DNA from: Caenorhabditis remanei
Lineage: Eukaryota; Nematoda; Chromadorea; Rhabditida; Rhabditidae
NCBI RefSeq assembly: GCF_010183535.1
Contig: NC_071331.1
Location: 2,666,001-2,730,000, forward strand
Length of the DNA: 64,000 bases
Direction of reading: 5' to 3'
Below, one piece after another: positions 46,052-56,800 of the stretch. Position 1 is the stretch's first letter. Every line of letters begins with the position of its first letter. A program made the translations under genes and the position numbers. The notes under the pieces were generated by a model that made no database searches, was not told the origin of the DNA, and worked only from the letters and a program-made list of their open reading frames with translations.

Positions 46052-49000
46052 GTCTATACTTATCCGGGCTGAAGTTTTCTTCAGTAGACGCGGGTTTGAA
46101 TCCTCCCGGGTTAGAAATGAAACAAATATGATTAACATTCCCAAAAACGGGATAATTTTGAATTAAATCTTTGAAAAACAGGATAATTTTTATATTATTG
46201 ACTTCCCCAACCATTCTTATCTGTGTCGGTTCCGGTTAGACTGATCGAGCATGGCGCTGTAATAGTCTATACTTATCCGGGCTGAAGTTTACTTCAGTAG
46301 ACGCGGGTTTGAATCCTCCCGGGTTAGAAATGAAACTACTATAATGGAAATTCCCAAAAACGGGATAATTTTGAATTAAATTTTACAAAAACGGGATAAT
46401 TTTTATACTATTGACTTCCCCCACCATTCTTATCTGTGTCGGTTCCGGTTAGACTGATCGAGCATGGCGCTGTAATAGTCTATACTTATCCGGGCTGAGG
46501 TTTTCTTCAGTAGACGCGGGTTTGAATCCTCCCGGGTTAGAAATGAAAAAATTATAATGGAAATTCCCAAAAACGGGATAATTTTGAATTAAATCTTTTA
46601 AAAACGGGATAATTTTTATATTATTGACTTCCCCCACCATTCTTATCTGTGTCGGTTCCGGTTAGACTGATCGAGCATGGCGCTGTAATAGTCTATACTT
46701 ATCCGGGCTGAGGTTTTCTTCAGTAGACGCGGGTTTGAATCCTCCCGGGTTAGAAATGAAAAAATTATAATGGAAATTCCCAAAAACGGGATAATTTTGA
46801 ATTAAATCTTTTAAAAACGGGATAATTTTTATATTATTGACTTCCCCAACCATTCTTATCTGTGTCGGTTCTGGTTAGACTGATCGAGCATGGCGCTGTA
46901 ACAGTCTATACTTATCCGGGCTGAGGTTTTCTTCAGTAGACGCGGGTTTGAATCCTCCCGGGTTAGAAATGAAAAAATTATAATGGAAATTCCCAAAAAC
47001 GGGATAATTTTGAATTAAATCTTTTAAAAACGGGATAATTTTTATATTATTGACTTCCCCAACCATTCTTATCTGTGTCGGTTCCGGTTAGACTGATCGA
47101 GCATGGCGCTGTAATAGTCTATACTTATCCGGGCTGAGGTTTTCTTCAGTAGACGCGGGTTTGAATCCTCCCGGGTTAGAAATGAAAAAATTATAATGGA
47201 AATTCCCAAAAACGGGATAATTTTGAATTAAATCTTACAAAAATGGGATAATTTTTATATTATTGACTTCCCCAACCATTCTTATCTGTGTCGGTTCCGG
47301 TTAGACTGATCGAGCATGGCGCTGTAATAGTCTATACTTATCCGGGCTGAAGTTTTCTTCAGTAGACGCGGGTTTGAATCCTCCCGGGTTAGAAATGAAA
47401 CAAATATGATTAACATTCCCAAAAACGGGATAATTTTGAATTAAATCTTTGAAAAACAGGATAATTTTTATATTATTGACTTCCCCAACCATTCTTATCT
47501 GTGTCGGTTCCGGTTAGACTGATCGAGCATGGCGCTGTAATAGTCTATACTTATCCGGGCTGAGGTTATCTTCAGTAGACGCGGGTTTGAATCCTCCCGG
47601 GTTAGAAATGAAACAAATATGATTAACATTCCCAAAAACGGGATAATTTTGAATTAAATCTTTGAAAAACAGGATAATTTTTATATTATTGACTTCCCCA
47701 ACCATTCTTATCTGTGTCGGTTCCGGTTAGACTGATCGAGCATGGCGCTGTAATAGTCTATACTTATCCGGGCTGAAGTTTTCTTCAGTAGACGCGGGTT
47801 TGAATCCTCCCGGGTTAAAAATGAAAAAATTATAATGGAAATTCCCAAAAACGGGATAATTTTGAATTAAATTTTACAAAAACGGGATAATTTTTATACT
47901 ATTGACTTCCCCCACCATTCTTATCTGTGTCGGTTCCGGTTAGACTGATCGAGCATGGCGCTGTAATAGTCTATACTTATCCGGGCTGAAGTTTTCTTCA
48001 GTAGACGCGGGTTTGAATCCTCCCGGGTTAGAAATGAAACAAATATGATTAACATTCCCAAAAACGGGATAATTTTGAATTAAATCTTTGAAAAACAGGA
48101 TAATTTTTATATTATTGACTTCCCCAACCATTCTTATCTGTGTCGGTTCCGGTTAGACTGATCGAGCATGGCGCTGTAATAGTCTATACTTATCCGGGCT
48201 GAGGTTATCTTCAGTAGACGCGGGTTTGAATCCTCCCGGGTTAGAAATGAAACAAATATGATTAACATTCCCAAAAACGGGATAATTTTGAATTAAATTT
48301 TACAAAAACGGGATAATTTTTATACTATTGACTTCCCCCACCATTCTTATCTGTGTCGGTTCCGGTTAGACTGATCGAGCATGGCGCTGTAATAGTCTAT
48401 ACTTATCCGGGCTGAGGTTTACTTCAGTAGACGCGGGTTTGAATCCTCCCGGGTTAGAAATTAACAAAATTATGATTAAAATTCCTAAAAACAGGACATT
48501 TTTAACATAAAAATCAAAGAAATTATGATTGAAATTCTTAAAAACAGGGTACTTTTTGTAATATCAACTTCCCCCACCATTCTTATCTGTGTCGGTTCCG
48601 GTTAGACTGATCGAGCATGGCGCTGTAATAGTCTATACTTATCCGGGCTGAGGTTTACTTCAGTAGACGCGGGTTTGAATCCTCCCGGGTTAGAAATTAA
48701 CAAAATTATGATTAAAATTCCTAAAAACAGGACATTTTTAACATAAAAATCAAAGAAATTATGATTGAAATTCTTAAAAACAGGGTACTTTTTGTAATAT
48801 TAACTTCCCCCACCATTCTTATCTGTGTCGGTTCCGGTTAGACTGATTGAGCATGGCGCTGTAATAGTCTATACTTATCCGGGCTGAAGTTTTCTTCAGT
48901 AGACGCGGGTTTGAATCCTCCCGGGTTAGAAATGAAACAAATATGATTAACATTCCCAAAAACGGGATAATTTTGAATTAAATCTTTGAAAAACAGGATA

Positions 49001-49165
49001 ATTTTTATATTATTGACTTCCCCAACCATTCTTATCTGTGTCGGTTCCGGTTAGACTGATCGAGCATGGCGCTGTAATAGTCTATACTTATCCGGGCTGA
49101 GGTTATCTTCAGTAGACGCGGGTTTGAATCCTCCCGGGTTAGAAATGAAACAAATATGATTAACA

Positions 49166-50725
49166 CCAGTCGGTTTACGTCGCCTAACGGCGACTAAACC
49201 TCCTTCCCTACACCACCCTTCTCAGTTTTACAGCGCCTGCGGCGCTTCTTAGCCGAGCAGTTTTAGCACAATTATAAAATTTTTCCTTTTCAGACTTAAA
49301 TTCTACAACCTTTCTCAATGACTTTTCCTATACTAATAGAATATGGAATTTAGAATGAGCTGTTTTTGAATTTACCAATTTGAACTTTCTTCCTATGTTT
49401 TTCCTTATTTCAAAACAATCTCACAGAAGAACGTGAACTTGATAACTCTTCTGTTTTCCCTTCTCAAAAGGCGAGTGATCATGCCGATATATTTTTTATT
49501 TTTTGACTGATCGGCGGCAATGCCGCCTTCCTTCTCGGAATATGGCAGACTAAGACGGTGTTTCAACAAATTCTCATCCAAGAATTCATTATTTTTTGTA
49601 GGCAACCGAGCTACGACGGGTCCTTATTCACATATTAGCTTCTTGAGTAGTGGTCTTCCATTTATGTTAGGCTTCGCTATCAGAAAACATGCTCTCCCGG
49701 TTCTTTTAATTCCCATTATGTATGTGAGCGGCAGAGCTGCGCGGAATTCCTTCCTCCGACTACATTCCTTCTTCTTCCGGGCTTTTTTTTCACTTTCTTC
49801 TTCTCTCTTCCGACTTCTCTTTTGAAAATTTCACTTTCTTCCTCCTTCTTCCGACTTCCCTTTTTAGAAAATTTACTTCCGACTTCCCGCTTCAGTCTTC
49901 CGTTGAAAATATTTGCCACTTCCGGCTTTCAAAAAAGTTTACAAACATTTTGGAATTTTCGACTGACTTCCTTCTTCCGTCTTCCTTTTTCAAAAATTTA
50001 CTTTCCTCTTCCTTCTTCCGGCTCCCTTTTTGAAATTTTTAACTCCTTCTTCCTTCTTCAGACTTCCTTTTTCGAAAATTTTACAGCTCTGATGAGCGGT
50101 ATTCAAATCTCAAATCGAACTTTCGAATCCGAAAACACCGAATGCTATCGGTCTGGCGCGTTCATGATGAAATATTAATTTTAAGATTACGGTAGTCTTT
50201 TGACCCGTAGCCAACGGGAGTTTTCGGGCTCTTGACCAAATTTTCATTCAATTTTCTCTCAAATGCAAGATGCGTGTTTTTCCCTCCATTTACATACAAA
50301 AGTTCCTCAATAAATTACTTTCCCATAACAAAAAAGCAAAAAAATATTTCCAATTTGACGGGAACGAACTCACCACCCCACGCGTGAGAGTCATCTGCGT
50401 AGACCACTACACCGAAAACGCGCGGCCGGCGCCTTTCGAGAGTGCATTCAAGAAACATCGAGTCAGTAGTGTTAGGTTGATATTTTGAGCTTTCTACCAC
50501 CCTGTCGGGACACACCCTCATCAACGAAATTTAGCACTAAAAACCTCATCGTCTCCAGAAGACGTCAAATTTGATATTTTTGAAAAAAGAAAAGTTCGGG
50601 CATCAACTAAGACACATTTCCAATACATCTATCCAGGTTTCATAAAAATCGGCCCACTACGAAGGGAGTTATGGCTGGCGACAAACAAATACACAAACGG
50701 ATCTGTTGAATATTATTAGTAAAGA
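49166..50725 (-). mobile_element. Non-autonomous Helitron (copy B) inside the array
   Basis: Inserted between GATTAACA and TTCCCAAAAACGG, which are adjacent in intact array units, so the empty site is known. Insertion is A|T with no duplication. On the minus strand it starts TCTTTACTAATAATATTC and ends GTCGCC-GTTA-GGCGAC hairpin plus CTGG, followed by T. It shares end and internal words with copy A and carries a nested hAT element (49,732-50,091). No Rep/helicase is encoded. Confidence 0.88.
49732..50091. mobile_element. hAT-type CT-rich element nested in the Helitron
   Basis: The ends are CAGAGCTGCGCGGAATTCC and ACAGCTCTG. The flanking 8-mers GTGAGCGG and ATGAGCGG match at 7 of 8. It has the same TTCCTTCTTCCGACTTCC interior as 45,510-46,051. 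It entered Helitron copy B and is absent from copy A. Confidence 0.75.
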
Positions 50726-50803
50726 TTCCCAAAAACGGGATAATTTTGAATTAAATCTTTGAAAAACAGGATAATTTTTATATTATTGACTTCCCCAACC
50801 ATT

Positions 50804-51235
50804 TGTGAAAGGGTAGAACTCAGACTATGTCTGCCTTCTTCCTTTTCTCTAACCTCTCTTCTCTAGGCGTCTCAACACAAAGAGGAAGAGTCGGAGAAGA
50901 CTGGCTCCGCCCCTTTTCACATGGAAGGGAGCGTCGCCTCTCTTCAGTTAGTCTAGCTGGATCCTAGCCCAAGCATGTCACCTAGCTTGGGGTGAGTCCC
51001 CGTCCTACTGTACCTCAGCAGGACTGGGTCTCACTAGGATCCTTAGGCCCCTATATATATTACTCACCCTTTATTCATTATACCTTATTATTCATTCATA
51101 TTACTTGCTTATATAACCTCTACATAAACCTATAATCATACACATATAATTAACCCTACTCCACTTTCAATAAGCCCGAGGAATCAGGTGAAGGTTGAGC
51201 AACCAGAAGGGGTTCTGGAGCGACCCCCCTTCACA
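50804..51235 (+). repeat. Putative 5' LTR (432 bp)
   Basis: It begins TGTGAAAGGG exactly where the tandem array stops, and ends CCCCCCTTCACA, giving inverted TGTGAA...TTCACA termini. A tRNA-Gln-type primer site begins at the next base. It contains a TATATATA box at about 51,051. There is no second copy in the window, so it is called from its ends and the primer site only. It is not a solo LTR, because array sequence does not resume on its right. Confidence 0.6.
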
Positions 51236-51248
51236 TGGAGGTCCCACC
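51236..51248 (+). other. Primer-binding site, tRNA-Gln type
   Basis: TGGAGGTCCCACC directly follows the LTR end. It complements the CCA-tailed 3' end of glutamine tRNAs whose acceptor strand reads GGTGGGACCT. Confidence 0.55.
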
Positions 51249-53257
51249 AATCTTTTCTTTACTCTTCCTATCTGAAAGAGATACTAATATTCATACTATA
51301 CTACTGTGAACTAATATTTTACTACACCAACTGGAAACTCGTGTCGTTATCAGAGTTCAAATGGAAGTTCAAGTAGGTCTCATCGACTTTCTGGGAATGT
51401 GGTTGCAAACATATTCAAAGAAAGGTCCATCAGCTATGGTGAGGCACAGGTATGTGAATTAGATGAGGACGATATCAATCGTCACAACTCCCTTTTAATC
51501 CTGAAACAGTGGCTTAGGAGTACATTCTGTAGCTCCAGTTTAAGATCAGGAAATATAGTTATTATGTGTGTATTTATTGGAAAATCATACTATATTGGGA
51601 AGGAAGTATATTGAAATACATTCTTTAAAAATCTCTCGTTAAATATCTCTCGTTAAAATCTCTCTATTAAATCTCTCTATTAAAATCTCTCTATTAAATC
51701 TCTCTATCAAAGATCGGTCATAAAATCTCGTTTCTTATACTAACATAGTTAACTGGTCATTAGGTAATTTAAGAGTATTAGGAAGTAGATAAAATAAGCA
51801 TTTTATCAAGATTGAGAAGTTCCTAACTAGTGACTAAAACAACCCAACTTCCCACCCGAAATTCCAAAAATCTACCAAGAAAAGTCCAGTCAGAAAAACA
51901 ACATTGAGACCATAACATTACGGTACAGGAGTGTATTGTTGGAGGGCTTAGTTCAAATCGGTTCAGAGACGATCGAACATAGCAATCTTTAACGTTAAAA
52001 TTCACACCACGAGACTCGTCTAGATATAGTAAGAAGATAAGAATCAGACGATTCCGGTTAAGTGGCATAAAACGAAATGAACTAACCAAGTCTCGGAGTT
52101 ACTGTAATCTACTGAGTGCAGTCATTAAGAATGGAAAAATGACATATATCTCAGGCTGAAAGTGAGGTCAATATATCCTTAACCAATTCCAGACCGTGAC
52201 AAAAAGGGTCATAAAAATCTAGAATCTTAGAATTGTTAGACCGAAGAACAGTGCTATCATGCTATATAAAAAGAAATAAAGTAAATTGTTATGGGAAAGT
52301 TAGAGATGCATTTCCGTCCTCGAAGTAATCGACATTTATAAAGCTATTGCTCACTGAAGTACCATAATACTCTCCTTGATAGCACCCGGAGACCTCTAGA
52401 CAGGGATGACGGAAACATTAATTTGTAAAACCTGGAAGGAAATTACTGCCTGGCTTGACTCAGACTCGCAGGAAAAGTATTTCGCTAGAGTGTTAGAAGG
52501 ATCCGCATACCATGTAGTGATAACCTGTCACGGCCGTCAGGCTCACTAACGTAACATGGATGTTTAAAAATTGAAGAATAATATAAAATAGTTAATTTCT
52601 CCATGTTCTTTGAAGAGTCTGACCAAGAAAGGAAATCCATGAATCCTAGGCAGACTATATGATTAGCAGAACTCATCTGCCCTTAATTTTCGCCACAAGC
52701 GCGACAGCTACAAAGCTATATTATGTTAAAAAACAGTTTGATTATAGATTCTAGATAGGAGTACGTTCTGTGAGAGTCAGAATCTACTAGGTTATACACG
52801 CACGAAATAGCGTTGCGAACCCGGAGACATGTTGCTGACTAGAAGAAGAAGAAGGACTACGGTAGAAAGATCAGAAGTGCAGCCCGTGGGGTATAAATAA
52901 TGCATCGTCACGAGCAAAAGCTACAGTAGGACGTCGAAACGACGCGAAACGAAATTAGGAGGAATTCAAGTGTAATTCCCCGGAGTGTGCAACATTTGTG
53001 AATAGAAGATGACGGGAAAAGGGGGGAAGCGAAAAGAAATAACAGGCGGGTCGGAGAGGCGTAGATTATAATTTACGATTGTCAGGCGATATACGAAAAT
53101 TGTATACAATTGTATATGCGACAGCCGCTGGCATTTGGCATTCTGGCAGACAGCTGTCGTGGAATGAGGAGCAATGAGACACTGGGGGGGCAAAGCCACT
53201 CAAGACCACCAGAGGAGGTCAGGCCACGCCCACGGACTACGGTAGAAGGGGAAGGAG
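51249..53257. other. Long leader region of the retroelement, no gene recognised
   Basis: Mixed composition and only short ORFs. A microsatellite-like run of AAATCTCTCTATT/AAATCTCTCGTT words occupies about 51,628-51,712. The phrase GGACTACGGTAGAA occurs twice (about 52,854 and 53,234). I cannot assign protein-coding function. It may be untranslated leader, an intron, or the U3 of a second undetected LTR. Confidence 0.35.
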
Positions 53258-53290
53258 TATAAAAGGGGACCAGTCTACGGAAAACGGTCA
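53258..53290 (+). promoter_or_regulatory. TATA-box promoter candidate for the large ORF
   Basis: TATAAAAG at 53,258-53,265 is followed about 25 bp on by TCATTTCACCC, a plausible start site. From 53,177 onward there is no ATG for 1.5 kb, which is what a transcript leader starting about here would be expected to show. Confidence 0.5.
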
Positions 53291-53633
53291 TTTCACCCAC
53301 TCCTTTCTACTAAACCCTTACCACCTAAAATCCATAAATTTTCCAGAAAACTTGGAGAATTAGTGACTGGTAACCCCACTCACGCCCAATCGCAGCATCT
53401 AGCTCAACAGCTCACGGCTAACGCAAACAACCGCCCAACTGCCCAACCAACAACTACAACTACCAACGCAACCCGAGAAGGATCCAACTGAAGTTGAAGT
53501 TAGTTTCTTTTCCATTTTTTTTGGGGCTAGTCACAATTAGAATTAGTTTAGGAAAACTTCTCAATCCAAAAACAAAATCCAAAATCAAAAACATCAAAAT
53601 CTCTCAATTCTCGTGAGCCCATTGCTCAACTCT

Positions 53634-53722
53634 CTCATTTACTCTCTCTCATCTCTCTCTCTCTCTCGCTTCATTACCTAGTTGGTCCATCAAAGTCGAA
53701 AAACTTCATCTCTCTCTCTCTC
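53634..53722 (+). repeat. Pyrimidine-rich CT tract in the leader
   Basis: Runs of CTCTCTCTC at about 53,642-53,668 and 53,709-53,721, ending in CATCATCATCA. It lies inside the ATG-free leader. Confidence 0.5.
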
Positions 53723-53872
53723 ATCATCATCAATTTATCGTGAAAATCCTACGTTCCGTTCGAAAGTTGTCAAATTTAGTCGTCTTTCTCACTCTATCTG
53801 CGTTATATAAAACCATCTACTGCGTCAAAGTAGCTCCAGCATTTTAAAGTTGATAACCACAGACGCACCTAG

Positions 53873-56800
53873 GAGGCGTACAAAAATTCAAACCTGTGGA
53901 ACAAAGACCCTGAAGAACGCGAACAAGTTAGGCAACAGGCAAAAGTAGATAGGGAAGCTCGTGCAAAAAGACGAGAGGAACTTAGTGATATCCAACGGGA
54001 CATCTCTCCCGAACCTCTCGCCGAAGAGTTAGCTAGGGAAGAAGAGAACCAGGCTACGTTCCAGCGCATCAGAAATACCATTAGGAGAGCAGCGGTCACA
54101 GTGAGAAGTTTAGGGAATAGTATCCGGCGGACGGAAAACAACCAAGACCCGAACCCGACCGAGAGCCCTGAAAACTTAGCATTAGTGCCATACTCGGTGC
54201 CCATAGCGGAACAAGTAAAGCTACTTCAAGACTTACGCTTTAGAACTCTTCATCCCATCCAGACTCCAACAAGAGTTATTATCCCCGCGAATTCTCCTTT
54301 AGCCTCATCGTCACGGTCAGCACAGTTTTTCACACCAAAAGGTTCTTTTTCATTAAGGAATAGGGGGCAGTCAGCACCAACGAGCACGACTACTGCGGCA
54401 CCGAGAGTAGAAACAGTTCCAGTTACTGTAACTCAGCCACAGGCTCAAGGGAATAACCCTTTAGTAGATACTCCACGAACCACAGGAGTATACCGATTCA
54501 TTCCGAAAGTCTTTCGTAAAAACTACTTCTTTAAGAGCAATAAACTCTCAAGGAACCCCACACCAAAGGGTACTGAAAATCATCTGTCGACATCTAGTCA
54601 ACCTTCAGTAGTAGTACCACACAGTTCTCAAGTAACCGAGACGGTGATTAAGGAAGAACCTAGGGAATCGAAGCCAGAGATGGCTAAGAAAGAGTTATCT
54701 GAGGATCTGAAGTGGACGGATCTAGCCATACCGGCAGAAACGGACACTCAGAAAGCGCTTAGAGCGGTAGCAGGCCATGTTCCTAAGTTTAACGAAGGCA
54801 ACACGGCTGCCTTGCGCAGATGGCTAGTTGAGTACCGTTGCGCGTTACACAACCTCAACATCAAACAAGAGGCCGGCGCAAAGATCATGCCATTTTTCCT
54901 TGAGGGGTTAGCGAAAAGTAGGTTCAACCAGTTACGTCAAGAGCAAACTAACACCTGGGACAAACTAGTTGAGAACCTAATCGCCGCTTTTGAAGTCCCT
55001 GGGGATCGTGAACTTGCGCAACAAGAGATAACGACCCTTAAACAAGGTCGGCTGTCAATTGCGGAGTACGCGCGAAAACTGAAGACGTTAGGTGAGTATG
55101 CCTATGAAGGCATGCCGGAGACCGTGCGGGATGGGCTGTTGGTGAACCATTTTATGCATCACGCAGCAAGCCACATCCGCAGAAGACTCCTCAGGATGGA
55201 TAATCCGCCGAAAACGTTAGAGGAACTTATCCGCAGAGCGGAAAAGTTCCAAAGACTTCATGATCTAGAAGAATTAGAAAAGGATGATGAACTAGTCGCA
55301 GCTATGACCCAACTAATGCGCACTAGGGAAGATAGACCGCAGGAGTCAAACTTCCGTCCTTTTTACCGCAATCCACCAACGCCACCTCGTGAGGAAAATA
55401 GGGAATACCAGCAGGGTAGAAGGGATTGGAAATCAAATAAGCCGCGTTACCCTCCTAGAGGCAGAGGCGGTCCACCCCAAAACCCACCCAGAAGGTTCCC
55501 AGAGACAAGGCCGCCAGGTAGATTCCGTGAAGAACGTCCACCAAGACCAGACAACCGTCAGGAAAGACCTCGAGAAGAGTCTTACCGTAACTCTCGAGGA
55601 GAAGGAAGCGCAGCGAAGCGTCTTCTCGCTTACTTGACGATAGCTATGACACTAGTAGTACCAGCACTGGCAGGCAAACCACAAATATGTGGATTCCAAC
55701 AGGGAGGAAACATGTTCGTTCCACCTTCTATTCTTCCTTGTGAATCTCCGCGTACGTCCATTGTGTCCACCCGGGCGGATTTATTTGAACTCCGCACGGA
55801 CCCAATGCGACAAATTGCGCACGCCTGCTATAAACAAGTGTTCAAAGTGTCCACTTTTTCAATCTTTAGAATCTATTCCACCGCTCAAATGACTGATCGA
55901 GGATCGAACATGTTCCAACAGGTTCGAACCCAAGAATGTCGCGAAGCAGTTAGATCTAAACAGTATGCGGGAAAGGACATGACAGAAGGTCCTAAAGGAG
56001 TTTACCGCTCAGCTAGTCTTGGGGAAAATGCCGAAAATTATACGGCTTGGTTTGGAGGAAAAGAGGTCGAGCACGACGAGTTCATAATAGTTGTAGGAGA
56101 GGTGGCATCTTTTGACGGTGAAGCCACCATTTCAACGTTAGGAGATACCTCAAAATGCTCGTACCCTTCTGGAAGTTGCAAAACGGCTGAATCCACCATA
56201 GTATGGACGGAAAGTTCCCCATACAGAGCTTGCAAGTACCAGAAAATGACCTCGGTTGATGCGTTTATTACGGATAAGCATATAGCAGTTCCCGAACTTA
56301 AGATGTTCTCTACGATTTCTCAGGATATGCGATTTACGCAGTTAGAGGCAAAAGGTTGTTTAGCGGGTAACGTATATTTTACGGATGACGGGAAGATGTT
56401 ATCTTTCCCAGAATTACCCTCGGATCTCTGGATCCCGGACTATGTGCGGATGAAACAAGAGCATCACCGACAGAAACGGGTAGCCTATCTCAAATTGGGA
56501 GGTCCAAACAACACAACCATATCCATTAGCCTTGGAGAAAAGTTTGCGACTCCGCTAATCTACAAGTATTTTAAAGTAGATGCCCTAGAAAAGATACCCC
56601 AATTTGACACGGATCCCATTACGAATCCGGCTATCCTAGCTGATATCAAAGCGTTCGGAGTAACAAATGAGTTACTCAGGGATAGGGCAAAGAAATATGA
56701 TCAAGAACGTAGAAACTCACTCGGTTCACAATTGATTGTATTAAAGTGCATTCGAATTCGTCAATACTGGTATCGGGAATTCACGAGAATTCAAAAGCTA

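Larger units (their letters stand above)
44765..50803 (+). repeat. Tandem array of about 18 tRNA-like units (213 bp, two of 236 bp)
   Basis: The word GACTGATCGAGCATGG starts at 44,837, 45,050, 45,263, 45,476, 46,239, 46,452, 46,665, 46,878, 47,091, 47,304, 47,517, 47,730, 47,943, 48,156, 48,369, 48,605, 48,841 (one base changed) and 49,054. Spacing is 213 bp except where a hAT element is inserted and for two 236-bp units. Each unit holds an A-box-like TGATCGAGCATGG and, about 65 bp on, a B-box-like GGTTTGAATCC, with a hairpin (CTGAAGTTTTCTTCAG in some units) between. This resembles a class II (Leu/Ser) tRNA layout. Units are highly similar, implying recent homogenisation. Repeated 63-codon minus-strand ORFs are by-products. 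Confidence 0.8.

Noticed and set aside
44834..49029. A dozen near-identical 63-codon minus-strand ORFs as a gene family
   Set aside because: They are frame by-products of the 213-bp array and overlap the tRNA-like core. Only some units keep the frame open.
44765..50803. CRISPR-like array
   Set aside because: Units are 213 bp with similar spacers, in a eukaryotic genome. There are no short repeats with unique spacers and no cas genes.
53369..53385. TGGTAACCCCACTCACG as the primer-binding site after a second LTR
   Set aside because: The preceding bases do not form a CA end, the implied tRNA acceptor is unusual, and no LTR partner is found downstream.
54101..54103. GTG at 54,101 as the polyprotein start
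   Set aside because: The frame is open far upstream of it and nothing marks this codon. The first ATG is at 54,680 and the true start is unresolved.
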